A DNA stretch of 64,000 nucleotides from Drosophila pseudoobscura (Eukaryota > Arthropoda > Insecta > Diptera > Drosophilidae): NCBI RefSeq assembly GCF_009870125.1, contig NC_046683.1, forward strand, positions 47,445,869-47,509,868, in the 5' to 3' direction. A program made the position numbers and the translations under genes. The notes under the pieces were generated by a model. The model was given only the letters and a program-made list of their open reading frames with translations. It searched no databases and was not told where the DNA came from. Positions 13,201 to 24,772 of the stretch are shown in pieces (position 1 is the stretch's first letter; the number at the start of each line of letters is the position of its first letter).

Positions 13201-16200
13201 GCCAAATCTGGGGGATCCAAATACACCAGAGGCTTAATTTACGTAACTCACACACCCACATTTCCGCACGGGGGGGAGGTGGGACCAATTCCCTGGCCAA
13301 ATCCCCGCACAGCAGCCGGCAATAAAAACAGTAACAGAAACAAATAACCAACAAAAAAATGTTGAGCGGGTTCTGAGGAATCAGAACGGCAACTATTTCT
13401 GGATGATGATGGTGATGCTGATGATGATGATGATGATGAACTTCCCATTCGACACTTCATTGAAGTTGACAGATGTGGGTTGGTGGGACGTCGCACCCTC
13501 GACAAGGACGACTACAAACAAAAACCCATTCGGTGGCGGTGGCGTTGACGGTGACGGTGGCGGGGGCACGTGTGCCAAAGGGCATTGTGTTTGTGTGTGT
13601 GGATAAAAATTGTTCGAAGGAAACATTTACAAATGAAGTTGTAATCGGAAGTTGTTCGTTTGCTCATGCCTCATGCCCCCTGTCAGCGCTCACCCACCCC
13701 CTCGATCAGCCTCCGTTCAACCTTCGTTCAACCTCCTTTTCATACTATAGAAATTGAGCGACAATTGTACAAATTGTCAAGGCGGAAACGCTGCCAGGGA
13801 TAGTTCGAGCTCCAGCTCGGATTCCACTCCGATGTCCACTGTGCGGGCAGAGTCATGAGCTACAGGACTACAGGGGGGAGAGGGAGAGTGCGGCTGTGCT
13901 GGAGGATTAGGCAGCCAAAAGGGGTGTCCGTCCATCCATCCTGCCACCGTCTAATACATATGTTCACTTTGTGTTCGCGCCTTGATCCTTTTTTGATATC
14001 CAGCAGTAATATATTGTGAGGGTATATTGGCTGAGGATGAGATGGAAGGAAGTGGGTTATATTTTGAAGATATTTTAAATGAATATTATATGGAAAAAAA
14101 ACAAGTTATAGAACCTTGTATTCCGTTCTACTTTATAATCTTTTCTATTATTTCTTTGTACTTTTGCCTTTCTTTTGAGTTGTTCAAGGAATGGAATCAT
14201 ATATCCCCTGATTCCACAGAAAATTCTTTCAACAACTTGGGTTCTTTGGCTGTTCTTATATTCCCTTTTTATATACCAAGAAGCCAGTCCGTTCTCAATT
14301 CTATATCATCAGGTTTTTGCCTTTGATATCCTATGCGAAACATCCCCCTAAATAAGCAATGAGTATCCCATGGTCTAACCCTCTTACTGAACCACATCCC
14401 TTGCCTTTTTTTTCTTTATTGTAGTGCCCACAAATATTTGTTTTTAATAGTCCCTGGATTGCAATGTTTGAAATGCAAATAGGATTTCCGTTTGCCCACG
14501 TTTGTCTACGATTGCGAGGAGGGATTCCATTTGACAGTTGAATTGTTTTGATCCCGAGCATTTAGAGAAATAATAACACTTGTTCGACTGCTCCTCTGTT
14601 TGTCCGGGAGATTAGTCAGTTAGTTGCCCAATTTGACACATGTTGAGATTGTACTGGACCCTGAACGGACTGGATCCACTGGGGAGACGACACGACAGGA
14701 CAGGACAGAACAGGAGAGAACAGAACAGAACAGGCAACACCTCGAAGCCTCTCTGTCACTTTACCCCGTTTTAATATAGTTGTTCGGCCAGAACTGCCTC
14801 CGATTGCATACCTGGGGATCCGATCCGATCCGATGCGATCCAAACCACTGCTGCTGCAGATGGAACCCGACTGTGGGGACGGACATGGACCCTACCTTGT
14901 CTTATCTACAAAATTGATCGTTTTGAAAACGCTCAAAATGTGATGTGGTGGCATTTTCAACTTGTCTGCGTCTCAATATTTTTACTTTCTTTACGATCTC
15001 CGGCCAGACCAAAGAACTGGTTCACAGTGGGATCCCATGGCTTGCATTCCCCCCGTGCCCCTTCGGGGTCCCTCTGTTGTTGCTGTAATCGTGTCGTGTC
15101 CATTTCGATTATCACCAAAGTGAGTAATTTAATACCAATTTGGCGGCCCATGCGGCATAGACTTGAGAGAAATATGCTCGCTTCGAAATGTCAAATGTGA
15201 GCACCAGATGAGAATCGAAATGGAAATGGGCTGGCGATTGAGATTGGGAGCTAGCTGCCCCAACCTACTACTACTACTGACTACTGATGGTCCCCCGGCA
15301 TTGCTCCCTAGCTCCATTGGTCCCTAGCTCCGAACGGATCGTCGTGTAAGGCGGAAAAATCTTATCGGACTCACGCGCATATTTAGTTGGAATTTTTAAG
15401 GAACTGAGAGAAGATTGAAGTTGGGGTTGAGCTCTTCAGGTCTGGATTGACAGCTTCTGAGGTTGGAGTAGGCTCTGGCTCTGGCTTTGGTTGTTGGTTG
15501 ATGGTGTGGGCAGGTGGAAGTGGCAGCTTAGCCGGGTGCTTACATTGAGCTAGTGGCTGTTGGCCGGTGACAACTTACAAGTGGATCCCCAGAGATAAGG
15601 CAGGAGGAAGCATCCAGGTCCAGGAATCCAGCAGAAGTTGGAAAAGCTAAGACAGAGATTTTGGTATAATTCCCTATGATGCCGTCACTCTATTGTATAA
15701 AGAATTTGGGAGAAGTTTAGATACACAATCAATAAATATTCTACAGTATTGCATATCTGTAAGTCGATATAAACTTAAACCAATTCCCATCGATAGAAAT
15801 TCTAATATACTCCTATTCATAGATATAGAAAACTATCTCCGAATTATTCTCACTATTATGCTGTATTTATATGAATGCACCTATCATTCGATCCATCCTT
15901 AATACATATATGTATGTCTCTATTAATCCATCTATGTCTCTTTATGTATCATTCTGTCCATCTACCCCAAAGGAGTGTTCTCAAATATAGCTCGTATTTT
16001 GTTCTTTTATAAAGTACTCAAATTTAAGAGGCAAGATCGTTAAGATCCTTTCCCTAAAAAAGACACATGACTGTCTCTTTTCGGTCTCTTTTTTTTCCCC
16101 ATCTTTTTGGGTTCCCTTTTGCGCTCTCCCTCTTTTCGGATATCCCCCGATATGAGTATATATCCTGTGTTCCAGTAAGTGACATAATATCCTAATTAGA

Positions 16201-16327
16201 TCAGTTGGTCATGCTTAGCTGACAAAGTACACGACAGGGCAGGTTCGATGAGGGTAGACAGGCGACTGGTGTTCCTTATCTGTCCGTTTTCTTTTTATAC
16301 CCGATACTCAAAATGAGTATAGGGGTA

Positions 16328-16400
16328 TATTAGATTTGTGGTGGAAATGGATGTGTGTAACGTCCAGAAGGAATCGTTTCCGACCCCATAAAGTATATAT
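16328..16400 (+). repeat. Left copy of direct repeat flanking the minisatellite
   Basis: This matches 18363-18435 over about 73 bp with a few substitutions, for example gtggtggaaatgg versus gtggtgaaaatgg and gaatcgtttcc versus gaacagcttcc. It belongs to the DINE-like element. Confidence 0.85.
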
Positions 16401-16689
16401 TCTTGATGAAAGAGTATAAGAGCTAGAGCAACGACATTTTATATCCGAACTTCTGTGATGTGTCACTGTTACAAGTATATTTCAAAACTTCGCCCCGCCA
16501 CATCCACAAATCTCAGAGACTATTAAGGCTAGAGTAACCAAATTTGGTATCCACCCTCCTGTTAGATCTCACTATTAAACATATCTTTCAAAATTCCGTG
16601 CCCACTCTTTTTTTTTAATTTTTTTAGTTTTAATTTAACCAAAAGCAATACAAACAAAATAATAAATATGTTATAAATGTTTTGATCCA

Positions 16690-18345
16690 AAAATAATAGT
16701 TATTCAATAAAAATCAAGAATAACAATTATAATAATAATTATTAAATAAAAATCAAGAATAACAATTATAATAATAGTTATTCGAAAAAATCAAGAATAA
16801 CAATTATAATAACAGTTATTCGAAAAAAATCAAGAATAACAATTATAATAATAGTTATTCGAAAAAATCAAGAATAACAATTATAATAATAGTTATTCAA
16901 TAAAAATCAAGAATAACAATTATAATAATAGTTATTCAATAAAAATCAAGAATAACAATTATAATAATTGTTATTCAATAAAAATCAAGAATAACAATTA
17001 TCATAACAGTTATTCAATAAAAATCAAGAATAACAATTATAATAATAATTATTAAATAAAAATCAAGAATAACAATTATAATAATAGTTATGGAATAAAA
17101 ATCAAGAATAACAATTATAATAACAGTTATTCAATAAAAATCAAGAATAACAATTATAATAATAGTTATTCAATAAAAATCAAGAATAACAATTATAATA
17201 ATAGTTATTCAATAAAAATCAAGAATAACAATTATAATAATAGTTATTCGAAAAAATCAAGAATAACAATTATAATAACAGTTATTCGAAAAAAATCAAG
17301 AATAACAATTATAATAATAGTTATTCGAAAAAATCAAGAATAACAATTATAATAATAGTTATTCGAAAAAAATCAAGAATAACAATTATAATAATAATTA
17401 TTAAATAAAAATCAAGAATAACAATTATAATAATAGTTATTCGAAAAAATCAAGAATAACAATTATAATAACAGTTATTCGAAATAAATCAAGAATAACA
17501 ATTATAATAATAGTTATTCGAAAAAATCAAGAATAACAATTATAATAATAGTTATTCAATAAAAATCAAGAATAACAATTATAATAATAGTTATTCAATA
17601 AAAATCAAGAATAACAATTATAATAATTGTTATTCAATAAAAATCAATAATAACAATTATCATAACAGTTATTCAATAAAAATCAAGAATAACAATTATA
17701 ATAATAATTATTAAATAAAAATCAAGAATAACAATTATAATAATAGTTATGGAATAAAAATCAAGAATAACAATTATAATAACAGTTATTCAATAAAAAT
17801 CAAGAATAACAATTATAATAATAGTTATTCAATAAAAATCAAGAATAACAATTATAATAATAGTTATTCAATAAAAATCAAGAATAACAATTATAATAAT
17901 AGTTATTCGAAAAAATCAAGAATAACAATTATAATAACAGTTATTCGAAAAAAATCAAGAATAACAATTATAATAATAGTTATTCGAAAAAATCAAGAAT
18001 AACAATTATAATAATAGTTATTCGAAAAAATCAAGAATAACAATTATAATAATAGTTATTGAATAAAAATCAAGAATAACAATTATAATAACAGTTATTC
18101 AATAAAAATCAAGAATAACAATTATAATAACAGTTATTCGAAAAAAATCAAGAATAACAATTATAATAATAATTATTAAATAAAAATCAAGAATAACAAT
18201 TATAATAATAATTATTAAATAAAAATCAAGAATAATAATTAGAATAATAATTATTCAATAGAAATCAAAAATAATAATTATTCAATAAAAATCAAGAATA
18301 ATAATTATAATAATAATTATTCAATAAAAATCAGTAACAATAATC
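16690..18345. repeat. Palindromic minisatellite array, monomer about 37-39 bp
   Basis: There are about 43 tandem monomers built on AATAAAAATCAAGAATAAC plus AATTATAATAATAGTTATTC. Each monomer contains the inverted repeat GAATAAC...GTTATTC, and the central 27 nt fold as a hairpin with at most one mismatch. In variants with AATTGTTATTC the palindrome is perfect. A higher-order repeat of 659 bp (about 17 monomers) is present: the marker variant ATTAAAT recurs at 16741/17400 and 17051/17710, TCATAACAG at 17001/17660, and TGGAATAA at 17091/17750. The right end (after about 18170) is more diverged. No reading frame is encoded. The array sits inside the DINE-like element. Confidence 0.93.
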
Positions 18346-18362
18346 CTGCAATAAAAATAAAA

Positions 18363-18435
18363 TATTAGATTTGTGGTGAAAATGGATGTGTGTAACGTCC
18401 AGAAGGAACAGCTTCCGACCCCATTAAGGATATAT
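18363..18435 (+). repeat. Right copy of direct repeat flanking the minisatellite
   Basis: This is the direct-orientation partner of 16328-16400. Its presence on the far side of the array suggests the array expanded within, or between two joined copies of, the element. Confidence 0.85.
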
Positions 18436-21400
18436 ACACGCTCAGACTGATTTTCTGTCTCTCTCGAACGTACTCTTTGTCGTGTCGTGCAATGTTAGCG
18501 CCGCCCGGTGGAGCAGAGCCATACTGACTGAGTATCGGGTATAAATGTAGAGTTGCGGTCGCCGCAGCAACTCACAATGTTTTCCCTCGTTTGGTTATCC
18601 GGACACGAGTATTATGACATCATGGACATTACATTGGTCAAGCTTTTTGGCTCTATTGCACTTTTAAGAAATTATGTTGTGCACACATCAGAGAAGGAGG
18701 GGAAAATAAAACGAGATGGAGATGGAGAAGCGGGTGTTCGAGTAAGCCATAAGACGAAGATCCATAATGTATCTCTGCCCCTGGGCGATGAACACATTTC
18801 CCACGTTTGGAGCAGCAAAAAAAAAACACACACACACACAACAGATTTTTTTATTTTAATTTTAATTTATTCAGAAGAAATCGGGACTGCTGATATCGAA
18901 CGGGAAACCGAGACCGAAACACCGAAAAACTGAAAAACCAAAAAACCTGCCGAACCGATGACTCTCAGGCCTCGGGTTACATTCTTTTGTTGGAAATTTA
19001 TGGCTGGACCGGAGAGTCGTCGGGAGGCAGAACCCATGGCCATCTATCCATTCCATCCGGAGACCAGAGCCACCGGTGGAAACTGTGGAAACGGTGGAAA
19101 ATGCCCGCGTGTTTAGCAGCATTTAATGGCTCATTTCGAATTGATTTCTTTTGCTTTTCAGAGACAGAAGGACACAGAGACAGACACACCACACCGAAGA
19201 AGAGGAAGGGGGTCCGGGTCTCTGGTTCTCTGGTTCTCTGGATCTCTGGTTCTCTTCTTGGATTTTCATTTTGAATGCCGCGAGAGCGCCATGAAGATTT
19301 GTGGGCCGACAACTTTTCGGGGGCTGGCTTTTTAGTGGAAAAGCTGTAAAACTTGTTGAAATGCTTGTAAGCATCATAAAAATGCGCACTGTGAAGAGTC
19401 TATTACAATGATGCCATCGTGCTGATAGCCCCCAAACCGCAACGGAGACGAGCTCAAAAGATACCCCTTTCCGTTGAACATTTTATGGCATTGGAAAGGT
19501 GCAGTTGGACTCCAGTTGCAACTCTGAATCCACTCGCTTGGACCCTCCTCTCCTCCAGTCCGAGTCCGAGTCCAAGTCCAAGTCATCAGCCGTCGAATGA
19601 TGCGCGCATTTCCGCACTCGACTGGAAAATTGTATGTCGGGATGGGCCATAAAATTGGCAAATGGCCGAGGCGCCGCCACATTGTTGCCACGGCCATAGA
19701 TTCGATTTGAGGTAGCCCAACTGTGGGTGGGTTGCAGAAGCCCATAAATATGTACCTATGATTGTTAGGCAGAACCCAAAAAAGTTGTGAGGCTTATTAG
19801 AGAGAAATTGGGAACTAAATGAGGGCTGTGTGGGACGTATTGGATTGTGTGAAAAACGGAAAAGAATTGAGTGGCATCTTTATCTGGTGTCTGCTGATAT
19901 ATGAATGTATAAAGAAATGGCATCGTGTTCCTTTGGATTATAGAGCTGTGAAACATTTTAATAGTCTCCTTCTTTTCAGAACCTCTTCACATTAATCAAG
20001 ACTGAGGTATGGAACGTGTTATATATCCAAAACCCGCTTGACACTTTGTTCCAGTTTTTATGACACCCCAAAAAGTTATTCTGTTTTTCTGTTTTTTATT
20101 TATGTTTTTCTTTGCATAAATTGCTCATGAGTCCGAGCATAGATCATAGATCGTGGTCGTTGTCGTGGTCTAGCGGTTCCACATACATAACCCTTGCCTG
20201 CCTGCAACATCGTTTTCCAACACATTAAAGAGCCATCAAATTTGGGGGAAGCTCTTTTTTTAATGGATCCACATAGATAGATAGATGGATAGATAGATAT
20301 TTGGGAAATACTTCTTCCAAACTAGATTCTTGTTTATAGAAAATCAATTAAAAAACTATTCCACCTGATGGCGCGTGGAACTCGTGGCGGGGGGAGGGGG
20401 TTTAATTAAAAAATGAAATTCCAAAGAATAGAGTCATTTCGTGAATAAGGGGTATATCTCCCTCATACAAATTATAAGGGTTATTGGTTTTCAGGTTTTA
20501 TCTATTTTTAAGAATGTTTGACTGTCTTCGAAAAACCCCTTTGAGGGCGTCATAAAACTAGAGCAAAACCTAATGATATTTTAAGTTATTGGAACTCCTC
20601 CTCGCCTCCCCACCCCTCCCCCGAAATGAGCGTGATACATATATGGTTTCTGGGGATGGAGAAATCGAATCCTCGGGGGCATACTAGCCCTTGAATCCCA
20701 CGCAAATTGCTAAAAAGAATCAAAGCAAATGAGTCGAGAGCCCTCGAGCTATGGTTACAGTACATGGCCGTGTACCCTCCCATCCGATTCTCGTTGACTT
20801 TCTGTGTCACAGGGATGGACAGGGGCTGCGACGGGACTGCCACGAGACGGGACGGGGCGGCATTGTCGCAACGTATAATTGCACAATGATTGAGTCCAGT
20901 TCCAGGTTCAGATCCTGGCTATACTCGTAACATAGTATGGCCCGGGGTGCTTCCCACATTACTGTGTCTTTGCCTCATTGTTAACTTGTTAATTTCGTTT
21001 GATTGATTTTTAATGCGTTGGCATACAAATTGTCCGCGCCTTAGATAGATCGCATATAGTTATGATTAAATCAAGTGAGACTCGCACGCGGCTTACGACC
21101 GCGGGGGGAGAGTGTCCTGTACGATATGGCAAGGAGTCGGAGTCGGAGTCGAGTAAACAAAAGATGAAACAGCCAAGTGCACACGGAGGGCATTGAGTCA
21201 AAAGGAAGCTGCCGGCACGTGTCCCTAATCCGGTAATTACAATGGCTTTTGGGAATCCCAGTCCAGAGCCTTCCTCCCCCTCTGCTCATGCCGTCAGCAC
21301 TCGCCTGCGATTGTGGTTTGGGAGCAAAAGATACAATTCTGTTGGACTGTTGGACAGTTGGATCAGCCTCCTGGCATTAGAAATATAGAAATCTCTCTCT

Positions 21401-21532
21401 CTCCTTTCCCATGGTAGCGGTGTAACAAGTTAATTTATGCCCGATCCCGCTGCTCAGATAAATTGTAGCCCTACTGATTTCCATTTCTTTCATTTGACTT
21501 GGGAAAGTCCAAGTCCAGTATCAGGTAACGTC

Positions 21533-21560
21533 TGTGGCAACCTGTTGACAAGTTGCCACA
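21533..21560. repeat. Short perfect inverted repeat (hairpin)
   Basis: The arms TGTGGCAAC (21533-21541) and GTTGCCACA (21552-21560) pair perfectly over 9 bp around a 10-nt loop. This is too short for a miRNA precursor. Its role is unknown. Confidence 0.6.
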
Positions 21561-24501
21561 TCTAGATAAATGGGAGAACAACAGCACAGCACAGCACAGC
21601 CGAAGAAAGGGGCCATCTAATCGCATTGGGATCTGGACAACCCGAGCGGAGAAAGAAAATGTTAAATGCTTGTAAATCCATATCTAGTCGCTACTAAAAT
21701 GTCCCCCCGATCGACCGTGCATAATAGAGTTATCAGTGGACCCCAGAAATTTTGATTAATTGTCTCTGTTTGAGCTTGCGCTTTTAATTTTGTCCGCTCT
21801 TCGGCGGCGTCGTCCCCGTCCAGAGTCATCCCCCATATTAATTCTCTGTCGGCGTCTGTGTCTGCGTCTTTTTCTGTGGCTTTTGCGTTGAAAAATCTCT
21901 TTTGTGTGTTTTATTGTTTAACCAAAAAATACAAAAAAAAAAAATAATAATAACAAAAACCTACCATATACGCACACACACACACCCATACCCATAGATT
22001 TGTTTAATATTAATACCAGTCGCCCGACCGATCGGGGCACATCTTTGGCCGGCGAAGACAATGGGAAGCGTGGGGCGGCACGGCGCAACAAAGTTAAATC
22101 GATTTTTTATGAAAATCTCCACTGTCTCTTATGGGCTTTTAAATGTTTAATCGTTTATGAATTTTGATAACGCAGCGCTACTAAAATGATATTTTTCGAA
22201 CCCCAATGGGGAGATGAGTTGTGCGTCAGAGAGAGGGAGAGATCATCACCGAAAAGCAGAATAAGTATCTCTGAAAGCTGGAAGATTAGGGTTTATCTAG
22301 GTTTATGTGGGCTGAAATGGTAGTGTATCTTGAAAATACTTATTTTAAGACAAAAGTTCAAGGTCTTATATGAAAGTATGCACGAGTATATGCTTCAGTT
22401 TGGTTCCTATGAGGTTCTTTTTCCAGCATCAGATCTGGCCTTAATCCACCAGATACGACATAACATATATCTTTCATTTATATCTCCAAACTCTTTGCTG
22501 CACGTTTGAATGGATTAAATTGTTGGCTCTCGTTTCGGTGGCTTGTGGATGGATGTTGGGGATTGCTGTGGCTGTGGCCGTTGCACTTCCTGTTGCCATT
22601 GACTTTGGTTTGCTCTGCCTCTCTCTCTATCATTGTGTGTGTGTTACACTTTGTGTTACACCAAAAATGCGCCACAAAGCCAAACGAGCGCTGGTCTGAA
22701 GCAGCAGCAACAGCAGCAGCAATAGCAACATCCATCCATGTTGTTGCAACAACTGCAGCCATTGCACTTTGCATAACGGTCCCCAGTGTTTGCCAGTGCC
22801 TGTGTGTATGTGTGTGTGTGTGTGTGTCTGTTGGCTCTGTGGCATTCAGCCATTTTGTGAATGCATTTATCTCCGACACACACACACACACAACACATTC
22901 TCGTGGATGCTTTCACACTGCTTGTGCGAGTATCTATAGCTTTTGTATCTGTGTTTGTATATCATTACTTATCAGATACTTATTATGAGCATACGATATC
23001 GTATATTTTGGCATGCCCACAGATACAGATACAGATGCAGAATGGGCTCCCTATATATGTATATGTGTATATGTATATGTACATATATATCAACGAATAT
23101 ATGTGTTTGTGGGCGAGTGTGTCTTTGGTAAATATGCAAATGAGCCTGTTTGTTGCCACTACTGTTTGCCATTGTTGTTGCTGTTGCTGTTGCATGTCGT
23201 TTGTTGCTGTTGTCGTGCGTTGATTATTGTTGTTGCTGTTGCCGTTGTTTTTGTAGTTGTTATTCCGCCTGATGATGATGCCGCCAAACGACAAGCAGCA
23301 AACATTTGATTATGATACGAAATCGATATAATTTAAACGATGACCAAGCCAAAACCTGCAACAAGAGTGGAGAGAGCTATTGCCTTTGCATAGCAGAACA
23401 GCCTACTGTTGCAGGTTTTCATGGGATAGTGGAGACTGTAACTCTGGCTGGTGACATTCTGAGAAGATCTATCCGTATCTCTGGGTATTCCTATCACAAC
23501 TTTACATCCCGGATGACCTATTTGACTTTGTTTTTGCACTGCATTCCTTTGGACTTCCCGTACACCCTCTCCTACACTTTTTGCCGTGTTCCGCCGTGTT
23601 GACTTTTCAATTTGTCGGCTGCATTCAGCGCCAGGGGCAAACAGCGGCAATTGGCTTTCAAGAAAGGCTTCTGCTGCTTGCTGCTTGCTGTTTCTGTGCC
23701 TCTTGCTGCATCTTCTAAGCCATTCATCAAGCTGAAGGCACAGCAGTCCGCCCCCAAGGTGCTGCTGCTGCTGCCGCTGCTTCTGCTGAGGCTAACATCG
23801 CGTGTCAGAAGCGTTGGGGCACACATTTTAACGCCTTTTTAAGTTTTGCCGCCAAACAAGTGCAATTCCCACCATCCCTGCCACTCGCCCCCGCTACCGC
23901 ATTCAAACCAACGGCAAACAAACAGCAACAACAATTGCAGATACACGAAAACTAATTACAGATTCTAATCGCGTCATACTTTTGTTGTTTTCTCCTCCCG
24001 TTTCGTGTGCAGAAGCCATCAATATTGCGGGGGCACGGGCACGGGCACGGGGCAGCGACGTGGGGCAGTGCTCGAACTTTTGCATGTGGCAGCGTAAGCT
24101 CCAACATGAATTTTTCACCTTTTTTCCTGTCGTTTCCTGTTTTTTTTTTGTTGTTTTCTGTGTGTACTTTTGACTCTTTCGCAACTTTTGATATTATTTA
24201 TTTGCGTTTTGCTAGCTTTCTTCTCTTTTCTTCCTTCTGTTGCTGGGTTTTCCTTTGTTTTGCTGAATAGTGCAGCGGAAATGGTTGTAGACGCGGAAGT
24301 GAATTGTTAGGCGCCTGCCACACAGCACCCCCCTCCTGCCCATCCGCCGTCCCACTTGAAGCTGAATGAAGAACGGCCCCGTCCTAACGGGAACGCGCGG
24401 CTTCAGGTTGAAGTGAACTTCTGAAGAGCAGCGAATGGGAACAGGTGGAGGATTAAGCCTTGAAGAGGAATTATGACAGGTATTCTATGGTGGAGTGGGT
24501 G

Positions 24502-24772
24502 CACCCAGAGAAAAAAGCCCTCCAGTTTGAATACTTAGCCAAAAGTGGAAGTTGGATTATGGTTCCCTTTCTAAAAGTAATTTATCTAAATATATTTCAT
24601 GTTTACAATAAATAGATTTCCTACAAATATAATAAAATATATTTATTTTTAAGAGCTGTATATTTAAAGATTATTTTATATTTAAGATTAAATAAATATA
24701 TTTGTGTTCAAAAACCGAATATTTAATTTAAAAATGGATCTGTTTCTTTTTACTAAGCCTTTTCTCTCAGTG
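24502..24772. mobile_element. Possible small MITE-like element
   Basis: A very AT-rich block of about 270 bp is bounded by CACCCAGAGAAAAAAGCC on the left and the near reverse complement AAGCCTTTTCTCTCAGTG on the right, giving an imperfect inverted repeat of roughly 11 matches in 13. There is no coding capacity, and no clear target-site duplication was seen. It could instead be a chance pairing. Confidence 0.35.

Larger units (their letters stand above)
4451..16290. other. Gene-free interval downstream of Awh, left part
   Basis: No open reading frame here looks like a real gene. The longest frames are low-complexity translations of CAG/CTG, CCATCT or CA repeats and are open on several frames at once. 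The segment holds CAG/CTG runs (mainly 7.3-9.6 kb), an AG dinucleotide run, a CA-rich patch at 10.2 kb, and GATCG/GATCC repeats at about 9175-9215 and 14817-14838. By its position next to a developmental regulator it may hold Awh enhancers; that is inference only. Confidence 0.6.
16297..18573. mobile_element. DINE-1/Helentron-like non-autonomous element (SGM/ISY type)
   Basis: The left end begins with 14 bp ATACCCGATACTCA (16297-16310). Its perfect reverse complement TGAGTATCGGGTAT lies at 18529-18542. The left end also forms a subterminal hairpin, ATACTCA-aaa-TGAGTAT (16304-16320). A second hairpin, GAGTTGCGG...CCGCAGCAACTC (18550-18573), follows the right repeat. About 73 bp of left-end sequence (16328-16400) recur in direct orientation on the other side of the array (18363-18435). 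No transposase or replicase is encoded. Terminal repeats, hairpins and an internal minisatellite are typical of DINE-1-like Helentrons, and the 'gtaacgtccagaagga' core is one I associate with obscura-group copies. The exact family name and outer boundaries are uncertain. Confidence 0.7.

Noticed and set aside
14027-14326. 99-codon open frame with a hydrophobic centre
   Set aside because: AT-rich, no homologous features or splice partners; likely chance.
16690-18345. CRISPR-like appearance of regular repeats
   Set aside because: Eukaryotic window, no unique spacers; the units are directly adjacent variants of one minisatellite monomer.
18553-18933. 126-codon open frame at the right end of the DINE-like element
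   Set aside because: Starts within the element end, low-complexity Thr/Glu/Lys tail, no recognisable domain.
20150-20200. tRNA-like 'TGGTCTAGCGGTT' A-box resemblance
   Set aside because: No B box or acceptor stem follows at tRNA distance.
20900-20925. T-arm-like stem CCAGG-TTCAGAT-CCTGG
   Set aside because: A perfect 5-bp stem with a 7-nt loop, but no matching acceptor or D arm upstream, so not called a tRNA.
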